NCBI RefSeq assembly: GCF_036250735.1
Contig: NZ_CP109430.1
Location: 1,922,001 to 1,986,000, forward strand
Reading direction: 5' to 3'
DNA: 64,000 nucleotides
From: Streptosporangium sp. NBC_01495
GTDB lineage: Bacteria; Actinomycetota; Actinomycetes; Streptosporangiales; Streptosporangiaceae
Made by a program: the position numbers and the translations under genes. The notes under the pieces are model-generated. The model was not told where the DNA came from. It searched no databases and saw nothing but the letters and a program-made list of their open reading frames with translations. Of this stretch, positions 7,175-15,936 are shown one piece after another (position 1 is the stretch's first letter; every line of letters begins with the position of its first letter).

Positions 7175-8577
7175 GCGGCACGTTCCTGGGCATGCCCGCC
7201 TTCCCGGCGAACGCCGCGGTCGCCGTGCAGGACTCGCAGCTCAGATACAACCTCCGCAAGGCCACCCACACGATCCGCGGCAAGCGGGCCTCCGTGGTCG
7301 GCGAGCTGCCCGACTGGGCCGAGCTCCGCCGGGCGGGCAAGGAGATCAAGGACCACACCCTGCGCAACCTGGAGCGCTACCTCCTCCGCATGGAGGAGAC
7401 CGTCACCGCGGCGGGCGGCCACGTCCACTGGGCGGCCGACGCCGAGGAGGCCAACAGGATCGTCGCCGACCTGGTCAAGGCCACCGGCGAGACCAGCGTG
7501 GTCAAGGTCAAGTCGATGGCCACCCAGGAGATCGGCCTCAACGAGGCCCTCCTGGAGGAGGGCATCACCGCGTACGAGACCGACCTGGCCGAGCTGATCG
7601 TCCAACTCGGTGACGACTGGCCCTCGCACATCCTGGTCCCGGCGATCCACCGCAACCGCTCGGAGATCCGCGAGATCTTCCAGGACAAGATGGCCGACTG
7701 GGGCCGCGCGGCGCCCGAGAACCTGTCCGACGAGCCCCGCGCCCTCGCCGAGGCCGCCAGGCTCCACCTGCGCGAGCGCTTCCTGTCGACCAGGGTCGCG
7801 ATCTCCGGCGCCAACTTCATGATCGCCGAGACCGGCACGCTGGTGGTGCTGGAGTCCGAGGGCAACGGGCGGATGTGCCTCACCCTGCCCGAGACGCTGA
7901 TCAGCGTGGTCGGCATCGAGAAGCTGCTGCCGAGCTGGCGGGACCTGGAGGTCTTCCTCCAGCTGCTGCCCAGGAGCTCCACCGGCGAGCGGATGAACCC
8001 CTACACGTCCACCTGGACGGGCGCGGTCGAGGGCCAGGAGTTCCACCTGGTGCTGCTCGACAACGGCCGCACGAACGTGCTCGCCGACGAGGTGGGCCGC
8101 CAGGCGCTGCGCTGCATCCGATGCTCCGCCTGCCTCAACGTCTGCCCGGTCTACGAGCGCGCCGGGGGGCACGCGTACGGCTCGGTCTATCCGGGACCGA
8201 TCGGCGCCATCCTCACCCCGCAGCTGCGCGGGACGGCCTCGGAGCTGGACGCGTCGCTGCCGTACGCCTCGACCCTCTGCGGCGCCTGCTTCGACGCCTG
8301 CCCGGTCGCGATCGACATCCCCGAGGTCCTGGTCCACCTACGCGGTAAGGTCCGCCACGCCCGCGTCGAGCGGATGGGGATGCGTGCCGCCGGGTGGGTG
8401 TTCAACCGCCCCTCGCGGCTGGCACGCGCCCAGCGGCTCGGCGGGCGCCTGCGCAGGTTCGTCCCCGGGCGCCTGCCGGGGCCGCTGTCGGGCTGGACCG
8501 ACACCCGTGACATCCCCGACATTCCCGCCGAGTCCTTCCGTGACTGGTGGAACCGTACCGACGGAGGCGCCCGATGA
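7171..8577 (+). CDS. lutB: L-lactate utilisation iron-sulfur protein LutB
   Basis: The 468-residue product has an N-terminal LUD domain (TSVVKVKSMATQEIGLNEAL, GANFMIAETGTLVVLESEGN) and a C-terminal ferredoxin-like region with two CxxCxxCxxxCP motifs: CIRCSACLNVCPVY near residue 315 and CGACFDACPVAI near 370, each expected to ligate a [4Fe-4S] cluster. It is the electron-carrying subunit of the LutABC complex. The GTG start at 7171 overlaps the preceding 37-residue ORF, and the stop overlaps the ATG of lutC (ATGA). All motifs are present and length is normal for LutB/LldF. Confidence 0.93.
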   Translation: MSGTFLGMPAFPANAAVAVQDSQLRYNLRKATHTIRGKRASVVGELPDWAELRRAGKEIKDHTLRNLERYLLRMEETVTAAGGHVHWAADAEEANRIVADLVKATGETSVVKVKSMATQEIGLNEALLEEGITAYETDLAELIVQLGDDWPSHILVPAIHRNRSEIREIFQDKMADWGRAAPENLSDEPRALAEAARLHLRERFLSTRVAISGANFMIAETGTLVVLESEGNGRMCLTLPETLISVVGIEKLLPSWRDLEVFLQLLPRSSTGERMNPYTSTWTGAVEGQEFHLVLLDNGRTNVLADEVGRQALRCIRCSACLNVCPVYERAGGHAYGSVYPGPIGAILTPQLRGTASELDASLPYASTLCGACFDACPVAIDIPEVLVHLRGKVRHARVERMGMRAAGWVFNRPSRLARAQRLGGRLRRFVPGRLPGPLSGWTDTRDIPDIPAESFRDWWNRTDGGAR

Positions 8578-9260
8578 CCGCCGGAGCAGCCACCCCCGCG
8601 CCCGGACCCGGGCGCTCGTCCGGTGCGGGCGTCTCCGGTGTGAGCAGCCGGGAACGGATCCTGTCGAGGATCCGCTCCGCCGTCGCCGGAGCCCCCGACG
8701 TCGAGATCACCCGCGCCTACCGCACGTCACCGGACCCGGCGGACTCGACGGACCGGGAAGGCGTGGTGGAACTGCTCGCCGAGCGCGTGGCCGACTACCG
8801 GGCCGTCGTGCACGTGGTGGACGAGGCCGAGGCGGCCGCGACGATCGCGGCGGCGCTGGCCCGGCGGGGCGCCACCCGGCTGGTCGTCCCGGACGGCCTG
8901 CCGCCCGAGTGGGCACCGGACACCCCGGTCACCGACGACCCCCCGCTGAGCGCGGTGGAGCTGGACGGGGTGGACGGGGTCGTCACCGGATGCGCGGTCG
9001 CGATCGCGGAGACCGGCACCATCATGCTGGACGCCGGGCCGGGCCAGGGGCGGCGGGCGCTGACCCTGGTCCCGGACTACCACCTGTGCGTCGTACGGGC
9101 CGGGCAGATCGTGGCCGGCGTTCCGGAGGCCCTCGGCAGGCTCGACCCCTCCAGGCCGCTGACCTGGATCAGCGGCCCCTCCGCGACCAGCGACATCGAG
9201 CTGAACCGGGTGGAGGGTGTGCACGGCCCGCGCACGCTGGAGGTCGTCATCGTCCGCTGA
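8574..9260 (+). CDS. lutC: L-lactate utilisation protein LutC (LUD domain)
   Basis: ATG 8574 overlaps the lutB stop. The 228-residue product is a single LUD domain: SSRERILSRIRSAV at the start of the fold, the central VTGCAVAIAETGTIMLDAG strand-turn motif, and the C-terminal GPSATSDIELNRVEGVHGPRTL segment that is diagnostic for LutC/YkgG. It is the third subunit of the lactate-oxidising complex. The first about 25 residues (AGAATPAPGPGRSSGAG) are low complexity and probably disordered. It is the last gene of the operon; the next gene, an acetyltransferase, lies 220 nt downstream with its own ribosome site. Confidence 0.92.
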   Translation: MTAGAATPAPGPGRSSGAGVSGVSSRERILSRIRSAVAGAPDVEITRAYRTSPDPADSTDREGVVELLAERVADYRAVVHVVDEAEAAATIAAALARRGATRLVVPDGLPPEWAPDTPVTDDPPLSAVELDGVDGVVTGCAVAIAETGTIMLDAGPGQGRRALTLVPDYHLCVVRAGQIVAGVPEALGRLDPSRPLTWISGPSATSDIELNRVEGVHGPRTLEVVIVR

Positions 9261-9354
9261 GCCCGGCGGTGCGGTCCCGCCCCACCGGGTGCGGAGAACC
9301 CGCCGCGAGCCTTTGCCGGACGCGGTCTCCCGGCCGTGCCCGCTCGGGACCGCT

Positions 9355-9455
9355 CGGGATGAGGCGGAGGTCCGGGCTTGCGCGGGCGTGCCCGCCCGGG
9401 ACGAGGCGAAGATCCGGGCTTGCGCGGGCGGGGCCGCTGGGATGAGGTTGGGGCC
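9355..9455. repeat. Three degenerate ~42-bp tandem repeats
   Basis: Copies begin at about 9355, 9398 and 9439 (GGGATGAGGCGGAG, GGGACGAGGCGAAG, GGGATGAGGTTGGG) and share TCCGGGCTTGCGCGGGCG between them. They fill the gap between lutC and the acetyltransferase. No gene is seen here. Confidence 0.6.
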
Positions 9456-9480
9456 ACACATTCCCCGGCTAGGAGGGCGC

Positions 9481-10023
9481 GTGACCGCGTTCGCACCCGA
9501 TCCGCCGATCCTGACCGGACGGCTCGTGATCCGGCCCTTCCGCCCCGGCGACGCCGCCCGCGTCCGCTCGGTGATCAAGGCGCGCGACAGGTTCCTGCCG
9601 CCCGGCTCGCCCGGCCATCCGTCGGGCGTCTCCCAGTGGCTCTCCCACGGCGCGCACGAGCTGCACCGCTCCGGCCAGGGCGTACATCTGGCCGTGGAGG
9701 CCGAAGGGCTGGTCGTGGGCGCGATCAGCCTCTTCAGGACCCTCTGGGGCGCCGGGACCACCGAGGTCGGGTACGGGGTGCACCCGCTGCACCGGGGCCG
9801 GGGCTACGCCACCGAGGCCGTGCTCGGGGTGGCGCGCTGGGTGTTCGAGACCACCGCGATGCGCAGGATCGAGCTCCGCGCGGACCTGGACAACGGGGCC
9901 TCCCTCCGGGTCGCGGAGAAGGCCGGTTTCGTCAGGGAGGGCGTACTGCGCGCCGCCGAACTGGGGGAGGACGGCCCGCGCGACATCGTGGTGTTCGGGA
10001 TGCTCAGAACTGATCTGTCCTGA
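9481..10023 (+). CDS. GNAT acetyltransferase, RimJ-like
   Basis: GTG 9481 is preceded by AGGAGGGC. The 180-residue protein has the ribosomal-protein-type GNAT layout: TGRLVIRPFRPGDAARV at the N-terminus, EVGYGVHPLHRGRGYATEAV as the acetyl-CoA-binding motif A (R/Q-x-x-G-x-G/A), and IELRADLDNGASLRVAEKAGFVREGVLR as motif B, ending DIVVFGMLRTDL. This subgroup acetylates N-termini of proteins or small amines such as antibiotics; the target is not predictable. It stands alone between the lut operon and the IscB element. Confidence 0.88.
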   Translation: MTAFAPDPPILTGRLVIRPFRPGDAARVRSVIKARDRFLPPGSPGHPSGVSQWLSHGAHELHRSGQGVHLAVEAEGLVVGAISLFRTLWGAGTTEVGYGVHPLHRGRGYATEAVLGVARWVFETTAMRRIELRADLDNGASLRVAEKAGFVREGVLRAAELGEDGPRDIVVFGMLRTDLS

Positions 10024-10369
10024 TCCGCGCGGAACTTTCGCGTCACGGGCGACGCGCTGGAAGACGTCTCTAGTCGAAGGGAGGGAGCGGACGCCGCGAG
10101 GCGCGCAGGGCGTGAGACACCGGCGTGGCCGTGCTGGACGTCTTCCGCGTGCCCGGCTACCGTGCCATGGCGTGTGATCCAGATGGTCCGGCCGGTGAGG
10201 GAGCATCGACCGCCGCCGGCGGCCCGATCCTCGCGGCCCGTCACACCCACGCGAGAAAAGACATAATTTACCGATCCGTTACCTGTCCATGGAGTGGCGT
10301 TATCGGATATTGTCGCGAGTCGTCACTGCGTAACCCCAGGTCAAGGTCATTGGAGTCCTGTTTCCGTCA
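10024..10369. other. Intergenic region left of the IscB element
   Basis: No gene is supported here. The stretch 10250-10340 is less GC-rich than its surroundings (ACATAATTTACCG, TTATCGGATATTGTC) and probably held the original promoter of the cobalamin genes now separated from them by iscB. I searched by eye for a B12-box-like cobalamin riboswitch and found none. Confidence 0.4.
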
Positions 10370-10711
10370 ACGACCCCCTCCTAAGGAGAGGGCTTGAGGC
10401 GTAGCGATGCGCTTTGAAGTCCCGCGTTGACCAGCCCGAGTCGATCGCCTAGGAGGTGCATTCGATTGACTACGTTTCATGTAGGCCAGCAGACCCACCA
10501 GTGGGTGCTTCCTCAGCCCGCTGCTCTGGAATCCGCGTCAGCAGACACGCCCGAGGGTGGGCACGAAACGGGACGCGGACACCGCTTCAGCGCGGTAACC
10601 GGCGTGGAACATGGGCGAGGGGAGATCGGATCGGACGGCACCCGTCTGCTCCGGCGTCACCCCGAGGGCGCCACGGCGCCCGAGGGAGCGAACCGTGAAG
10701 TTCACCCGGTC
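10370..10711 (+). ncRNA. Candidate omega RNA upstream of iscB
   Basis: IscB guide RNAs are encoded directly 5' of the iscB gene, with the scaffold running up to or into the ORF start. This region is not convincingly coding yet holds several hairpins: CCCTCC-TAA-GGAGAGGG (about 10374-10393), ACCCAC/GTGGGT (10494-10507), CCC/GGG around 10550-10562, and GGGCGCC/GGCGCCC (10666-10682). Boundaries are guesses; the guide would be the sequence just 5' of the scaffold, near the left end of the element. A covariance model or small-RNA reads would settle it. Confidence 0.5.
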
Positions 10712-12060
10712 GTGTTCGTCCTGGACACACACGGCCAACCGCTGGATCCGTGTCACCCGGCCCGCGCCCGCCGCCTGCTGGCGTCCGGTCGGGCCGTGAT
10801 CCACCGGCATACCCCATTCGTCATCCGGTTGCGTGAGCGTGCCGTCACCGACTCCACAATCCAGGGTGTCGAGGTCGGCATCGACCCCGGCTCCAAGCAC
10901 ACCGGCATCGCCGTGTTCACCGAACGCGACGGGATCCGTGCCGGCATGTACGGCATCCAACTCGATCACCGGGGCGGCCAGATCCGTGACAGGCTCAGCG
11001 CGCGGGCCGCGCTGCGCCGGGGGCGCCGTTCCCGTAACCTGCGCTACCGCGCGCCCCGTTTCTCCAACCGCACCAAGCCGAAGGGGTGGCTCGCACCGTC
11101 CCTGCGACACCGCGTGGACACGACGATGTCCTGGGTGGGGCGACTGAGGCGCTGGGCGCCCGTTCAAGCTGTCCACATCGAGCGCGTCGCGTTCGACACG
11201 CACGCCATGTCGGCGGGCGAGCCCCTCGAAGGAGTGGAGTACCAGCAGGGAACCCTCGCCGGATACGAAGTCCGCGAGTATCTGCTGGCCAAGTGGGAGC
11301 GCACGTGCGCGTACTGCGGCAAGCAGGACGCGCCGCTCAACATCGACCACATCCACCCGCGCTCTCGGGGCGGCTCCGACCGCGTCAGCAACCTCACCCT
11401 GGCGTGCGTCCCCTGCAACCAGATCAAGAACGCCACCCCGATCCAGGAGTTCCTCAAGGCCAAGCCTGCGCTCCTGGCGAAGATTCTCGGGAGGACGAAG
11501 GCGCCGTTGCGGGATGCGGCGGCCGTCAACGCGACCAGGTGGGCGTTATGGCGGGCGCTGACCGCCACCAGTCTGCCCGTGACCACCAGCTCGGGTGGTC
11601 GAACGAAGTGGAACCGTAGCCGAAGTGGCGCCCCGAAGTCGCACACCTTGGACGCGCTGCACGTCGGTGCGATGGAGGCCGTCACCGGCTGGCCGTCCAC
11701 AGTGCTCGTGGTCAAGGCGACCGGGCGTGGCACCTACCGCCGGACCCGCACCGACAAGTACGGGTTCCCCCGGCTGCGGCTTCCCCGGATCAAGACCGTG
11801 CGCGGCTTCCAGACCGGTGACCTGGTCCGGGCGAACGTCCCGACCGGCAAGAAGGCCGGGGTTCACACCGGCCGGGTCGCGGTCCGCTCCACCGGCAATT
11901 TCAACATCACCACCCGGCACGGCACCGTGCAGGGCATCGGCCACCGCCATGTACGTCTGCTCCAGAGAGCGGACGGCTACGGCTACACCCTCCATTCAGA
12001 AGCGCGGCTCCGTGCCGCGTTTCCTCCCCCGCCTGAAGGCGTGGGTATCCATGCTGGAGA
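10370..12060 (+). mobile_element. ISC-type element carrying iscB (no transposase)
   Basis: The unit consists of the putative omega RNA, iscB and a right-end subterminal hairpin at 12027-12045 (CCCCGCC-TGAA-GGCGTGGG) followed by TATCC, the style of IS200/IS605-family ends. No tnpA is inside it, so it would depend on a transposase in trans; an intact Y1 transposase gene lies 2.2 kb away. The right end abuts the cbiX start codon. The left boundary is not determined. Confidence 0.55.
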
Positions 12061-12067
12061 AATTTGA
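10712..12067 (+). CDS. iscB: IscB RNA-guided nuclease (OMEGA system)
   Basis: The 451-residue form starting at GTG 10712 begins at the PLMP domain ([20 protein letters not shown]) and has every catalytic element of IscB, the ancestor of Cas9: RuvC-I with D58 ([13 protein letters not shown]), an Arg-rich bridge helix ([16 protein letters not shown]), RuvC-II with E157 (VHIERVAF), an HNH domain with CAYCGK and [13 protein letters not shown] (H213) plus CVPCNQIKN, and RuvC-III ([11 protein letters not shown]311/D314). A C-terminal target-adjacent-motif-interaction-like domain follows. It therefore looks fully active as a dual-strand DNA cutter. The frame is open upstream for 95 codons, overlapping the presumed omega RNA; I chose the start at the PLMP domain. 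Its stop overlaps the cbiX ATG by one base. Confidence 0.9.
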   Translation: MFVLDTHGQPLDPCHPARARRLLASGRAVIHRHTPFVIRLRERAVTDSTIQGVEVGIDPGSKHTGIAVFTERDGIRAGMYGIQLDHRGGQIRDRLSARAALRRGRRSRNLRYRAPRFSNRTKPKGWLAPSLRHRVDTTMSWVGRLRRWAPVQAVHIERVAFDTHAMSAGEPLEGVEYQQGTLAGYEVREYLLAKWERTCAYCGKQDAPLNIDHIHPRSRGGSDRVSNLTLACVPCNQIKNATPIQEFLKAKPALLAKILGRTKAPLRDAAAVNATRWALWRALTATSLPVTTSSGGRTKWNRSRSGAPKSHTLDALHVGAMEAVTGWPSTVLVVKATGRGTYRRTRTDKYGFPRLRLPRIKTVRGFQTGDLVRANVPTGKKAGVHTGRVAVRSTGNFNITTRHGTVQGIGHRHVRLLQRADGYGYTLHSEARLRAAFPPPPEGVGIHAGEI

Positions 12068-12894
12068 TGAAACCGCCGCTGCTGCTCATCGGGCAGGGCT
12101 CGCACGACGACAATGGATCTGCTGAATTCGGTAGGTTTGTCCATCGGCTCCGCTGCCGTCTGGATCAGACGGCGGCGGACGTCTCCGGCGGCTACATCGC
12201 CAGGGCCAGACCGCGCCTCAGCGACTCCGTCGCCTCGCTGGTCGCGCGCGGGCACCACCGGATGGTGGCCCAGCCGATGAGCCTCACCGGCGACGTGTGG
12301 CTCGGCGCGGACATCCCCTCCGCGATGGCCCGCGAGCAGGAGAGGCATCCCATGCTGACCTGCGACTACGGCCGCCCCCTCGGCTCCGACCCCCGCATCC
12401 TCGCGCTGCTCGCCGAGCGTCTGGCCGACGCGTCCGCCGAGGTCGCCAGCCTCCGGCTGGTCCCGGCCGCCGCCGGGGCGTTCGACGACGAGCCCGAGCA
12501 CATCGAGATCGGCGAGACCGCCGTGGTCCTGGTCGGCGACGGCTCCACCAGTCCCGAGACGAACGCCGACGTGCACCGGGTCTCCCGCCTCTTCTGGGAG
12601 ACCCACGCCCACGAGTACATGACCGTGGAGACGGCCTTCGTCTCCCTCACCCCGCCCGGCGTCCCCGGCGGCATCGAGCGCTGCCGCCGCCTCGGTGCCA
12701 AGCGCGTGATCGTCGTCCCCTACCTGCTGTTCGCCGGTGGCCTGCTCGACCGCGTCTGGGCGCAGGCCATGGCCTACGCCGCCGGCCACCCGAACCTGGA
12801 CGTCCGCTGCGCCGACGTCATCGGCGACTGCGAGGGCCTGGCCGACGTGGTCATCGAGCGCTACGAGGAGGCGCTCAGCGGCATCGCCTGGTGA
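12067..12894 (+). CDS. cbiX: Sirohydrochlorin chelatase, CbiX-type
   Basis: ATG 12067 overlaps the iscB stop by one base; a GGAG lies 8 nt upstream. The 275-residue product is a two-lobed class II chelatase: PLLLIGQGSHDDN with the catalytic-region His in lobe one, and VVPYLLFAGGLLDRVWAQA with a partial repeat in lobe two (VVLVGDGSTSPETNADV). The glutamine in GQGS replaces the more usual His of GHGS. It should insert cobalt (or iron for siroheme) into sirohydrochlorin. It belongs with cobT and the cobA/cysG-like gene further on, all parts of corrin synthesis. The IscB element now sits where its promoter would be, so it may be expressed from within the element. Confidence 0.85.
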   Translation: MKPPLLLIGQGSHDDNGSAEFGRFVHRLRCRLDQTAADVSGGYIARARPRLSDSVASLVARGHHRMVAQPMSLTGDVWLGADIPSAMAREQERHPMLTCDYGRPLGSDPRILALLAERLADASAEVASLRLVPAAAGAFDDEPEHIEIGETAVVLVGDGSTSPETNADVHRVSRLFWETHAHEYMTVETAFVSLTPPGVPGGIERCRRLGAKRVIVVPYLLFAGGLLDRVWAQAMAYAAGHPNLDVRCADVIGDCEGLADVVIERYEEALSGIAW

Positions 12895-13011
12895 TCTCCG
12901 GCGTTCTCCGGGCCCTCGGTGCCTCGACGGTGCCTCGCCGCGATCCCCGGTGGCCCGGTACGGCTTCTCGGTGCTTTTCCCGAAAAGTCATATCCAAGGG
13001 AGACTGATCAC

Positions 13012-14094
13012 ATGACCATCCTTGAGGAGACCATCGCGGCGATCCGTCCCGCGGACCCGGCGGCCGTCGCCGAGGCCCGAGCCCACCAGGACCGCCTGAC
13101 CAAGCCCCGCGGCGCGCTGGGTGCCCTGGAGGACGTGGCGGTACGGCTGGCGGGGGCCGCGGCGATCAGCCCGCCGCCGCTCCCGGTCCCCGCGGCTCTG
13201 GCAATCTTCGCCGCCGACCACGGTGTCCACGCCAGGGGCGTGACCCCGTGGCCACGGGAGGTCACCCTGCAGATGGTCGGCAACTTCCTCGCGGGCGGTG
13301 CCGTGGCCAACGCCTTCGCCGCCCAGGTCGGCGCCTCGGTGACGGTCGTCGACGTCGGCGTGGCCGCCGACCTCGACCCCGCGCCCGGCCTGACGATCAG
13401 CAAGGTCGCGTACGGCACGGCCGACCTGTCCCGGGGGCCGGCGATGACCCCCGAGCAGGTGATCGCGGCCCTGGAAGCCGGGATGGCCGTGGCCCGCGAT
13501 CTCGTCGACGGGGGCGCCCGCTGCCTGATCACCGGGGACATGGGCATCGCCAACACCACCGCCTCGGCCGCGCTGATCTGCGCGTTCACCGGGCACGACG
13601 CGGCCGCGGTGACCGGCAGGGGCACCGGTGTCGACGACGAGACCCTGGCGCGCAAGGTCGAGGTGGTCCGCGAGGCCCTCCGGGCGAACGGCCTGGAGCG
13701 CGAGCGGGGCGGCGCCTCGGGGGTGTCCGCCCTGGGGACGCTGGCCGCGGTCGGCGGCCTGGAGCACGCGGCGCTCGCCGGGTTCGTCCTCGCCGGGGCG
13801 GCTCTTCGCGTACCGGTCATCCTGGACGGTGTCATCGCCGGGGCGGCGGCGCTGGCGGCGGCGGCGCTGGCCCCCGATGTCGTCGACCACTGCGTGGCGG
13901 GACACCGCTCGGCCGAGCCCGGCCACGCCGTGGCCCTGGAACACCTCGGGCTGCGGCCCCTGGTCGAGCTGGAACTCCGGCTCGGCGAGGGCACCGGCGG
14001 TCTGCTCGCCCATCCCCTCGTCTGCGCCGCGGTCAGGGTGATGCACGAGGTCGCGACCTTCGATTCCGCCGGTGTGACGGACAAGGAAGCCTGA
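13012..14094 (+). CDS. cobT: Nicotinate-nucleotide--dimethylbenzimidazole phosphoribosyltransferase
   Basis: ATG 13012 is preceded by AAGGGAGA. The 360-residue protein has the conserved CobT blocks: RLTKPRGALGALEDVAVRLAG, FAADHGVHARGVTPWPREVTLQM, GDMGIANTTASAALICAFTG (phosphoribosyl binding), GRGTGVDDETLARKVEVVREAL, and a late GHRSAEPGHAVALEHLGLRPL-type segment followed by a Leu/Glu-rich helix. It activates the lower ligand of cobalamin by forming alpha-ribazole phosphate. It lies 117 nt after cbiX and was presumably followed by the cobA/cysG-like gene before the IS605-type element inserted behind its stop codon. Confidence 0.93.
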   Translation: MTILEETIAAIRPADPAAVAEARAHQDRLTKPRGALGALEDVAVRLAGAAAISPPPLPVPAALAIFAADHGVHARGVTPWPREVTLQMVGNFLAGGAVANAFAAQVGASVTVVDVGVAADLDPAPGLTISKVAYGTADLSRGPAMTPEQVIAALEAGMAVARDLVDGGARCLITGDMGIANTTASAALICAFTGHDAAAVTGRGTGVDDETLARKVEVVREALRANGLERERGGASGVSALGTLAAVGGLEHAALAGFVLAGAALRVPVILDGVIAGAAALAAAALAPDVVDHCVAGHRSAEPGHAVALEHLGLRPLVELELRLGEGTGGLLAHPLVCAAVRVMHEVATFDSAGVTDKEA

Positions 14095-14209
14095 TCTACC
14101 GGTCTCGTCCGTAGTGCTTCGGCTTTCAGGCCGGGGGTGAAGTGGACTGTCGCGCGTAGCGGGGCAGGAACAGTCGATTCGCCGTCAGGCGAACCGGTGT
14201 CCATCCCGA

Positions 14210-14638
14210 TCAGACCGGTCGGTTCTGCTGCTCGATGTACTGCGTGACCACGGTCAGCGGGGCCCCGCCGACCGATCCGGCGAAGTAGGAGCCGGACCAG
14301 AAACGCTCACTCCACAGGTGTTTGCGGACGTGGGTGTCGAATTCCTTGCGCAGCATCCGAGCCGAGACCCCCTTCAGTGAGTTGACCAGCTTGGACAGGG
14401 CGACTTTGGGCGGATAGTGGACCAGCAGGTGGACGTGGTCGTCCGCACCGTTGAACTCGCGAAGCTCGACCTCGAAGTCGGCGCAGACCTCCCGCATGAT
14501 CTGTTCGCATCGGACCAGCATCGGGTCGGTGAAAGCCCCCCGCCGGTACTTGGTGATGAACACCAAATGTGCATGGAGGTGGTAGACGACGTGCCGTCCG
14601 GTGCGCACATCCGGGTTCGGTTCCCATCTCGGTGACAT
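14210..14638 (-). CDS. tnpA: IS200/IS605 Y1 (HUH) transposase TnpA
   Basis: Starting at ATG 14638 the protein has 142 residues, normal for this family. It begins GRHVVYHLHAHLVFITKYRR, carries the HUH metal-binding motif at H68-V-H70 (DDHVHLLVHYPPK) and the catalytic tyrosine Y134 in TQYIEQQ. It moves the element as single-stranded DNA by recognising the subterminal hairpins. All key residues are intact. An alternative in-frame start at 14683 would add 15 residues and overlap the tnpB start; the two genes face away from each other. Confidence 0.93.
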   Translation of the reverse strand: MSPRWEPNPDVRTGRHVVYHLHAHLVFITKYRRGAFTDPMLVRCEQIMREVCADFEVELREFNGADDHVHLLVHYPPKVALSKLVNSLKGVSARMLRKEFDTHVRKHLWSERFWSGSYFAGSVGGAPLTVVTQYIEQQNRPV

Positions 14639-14661
14639 AAACCAAATGATACGGTCAGAGG

Positions 14662-15936
14662 GTGGAGAGGGTGAAACAGACACGGGCGCGGGCGCATGTG
14701 GCCCGCCTGGAGGTGAGCGCGGCCCAGGAGGCGGTGCTGGACGGCCAGGCGCACACCGCCCGCGCGCTGTGGAACCTGCTGCACGAGTACTTCACCTTCC
14801 GCCAGGGCCGGTTCGCGACGTTGAAGGAGTGCGACGAGGCGATCCGGGCGGCTCGTCGTGAGATCGACTGGATGGGCCAACTGCCCGCCCAGGCGGCCCA
14901 GGCCGTGCTGAAAACGTATCGGCAGGCGTGGGCGAACTTCTTCAACCCCGATCACCCCGCCCAACGCCCGACGTTCAAGGCACGGTTTCGATCGCGCCCG
15001 GCCGTCGATGTGCCCCAGGCCCGCGACCTGCAGATCAAGCGGGTCAACCGGCGCTGGGGTGCGGTCAACCTGCCCAAGGTCGGGCGGGTGCGGTTTCGGT
15101 GGACCAAGGACCTACCCGGCGTCACCAAGGGCGGGCCGGCCGGGCGGATCACCGGAGCCCGGCTGGTCAAGGACGCCTTCGGCTGGCAGATCGTATTCCG
15201 CACCGAGACCATGACCGCCGCGGTCACCGACACCCATCTCGGCCCGGCCGTGGGGATCGACCGGGGGATCACCGTCGCCCTGGCGTTGTCGGACGAGACC
15301 ATGCGTGAACACGGCCCGTGGCTTACCGGCGGTGAGCGTGAACACCTACGCCGCCTGGAGAAGAAGTCCGCCCGCCAGCGCCGCACACGCACTCCCGGCC
15401 GGCCCACGTCCAAACGGCTGACCCGCACCTATGACCAGATAGCCAGGCTCCGCGCGACAGCCAAGCGCCGAGCCCTCGACTGGCAGCACCAGACCACCAC
15501 CGAACTCGCCGACACCTTCGGCGTGGTCGTGGTGGAGGATCTGAAGATCACGAACCTGGTCCGCTCCGCCAAAGGCACGATCGAACAACCCGGCCGGAAC
15601 GTGAGGCAGAAGGCAGGACTGAACCGCGCCATCACCGGCGAGGCATGGGGCCGCACGCTCACCCTGCTGGAGTACAAAACCCATGATCGTGGCGGGCTGG
15701 TGGTGAAGGTCCCCGCCCCGGGTACGTCACAGACCTGCCACCGGTGCGGGCATCGCCACCCGGCCTCCCGTGCCGGCACCCGGTTCTCGTGCGCCAACGC
15801 CGCGTGCGGGTGGCTCGGCCACGCCGACACCAACGCCGCGATCAACATCCGCAACGCCGCGGGAACTGCGGTGTCAGGACGTGGAGACCTCGGGACCACC
15901 CGGTCTGCGAAGCGTCAACCCCCACGCGCCGCTTAA
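14662..15936 (+). CDS. tnpB: TnpB RNA-guided nuclease (IS605 OrfB)
   Basis: The 424-residue product has the N-terminal helix-turn-helix/wedge region with FKARFRSRPAVDVP, then a complete RuvC domain: D200 (AVGIDRGITVALAL), E292 (GVVVVEDLKITN) and D389 (LGHADTNAAINI), plus the zinc finger CHRCGH...CANAACG inserted before the last motif. Intact catalytic residues mean it may still cut DNA guided by an RNA made from the right end of the element, the presumed ancestor activity of Cas12. GTG 14662 is used; a second GTG at 14671 is equally close to the ribosome site. Divergent from tnpA. Confidence 0.93.
   Translation: MERVKQTRARAHVARLEVSAAQEAVLDGQAHTARALWNLLHEYFTFRQGRFATLKECDEAIRAARREIDWMGQLPAQAAQAVLKTYRQAWANFFNPDHPAQRPTFKARFRSRPAVDVPQARDLQIKRVNRRWGAVNLPKVGRVRFRWTKDLPGVTKGGPAGRITGARLVKDAFGWQIVFRTETMTAAVTDTHLGPAVGIDRGITVALALSDETMREHGPWLTGGEREHLRRLEKKSARQRRTRTPGRPTSKRLTRTYDQIARLRATAKRRALDWQHQTTTELADTFGVVVVEDLKITNLVRSAKGTIEQPGRNVRQKAGLNRAITGEAWGRTLTLLEYKTHDRGGLVVKVPAPGTSQTCHRCGHRHPASRAGTRFSCANAACGWLGHADTNAAINIRNAAGTAVSGRGDLGTTRSAKRQPPRAA

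Noticed and set aside
10024-10369. Cobalamin riboswitch ahead of the cobalamin genes
   Set aside because: No B12-box-like conserved element was found by eye here or before the cobA/cysG gene at 15937-16133.
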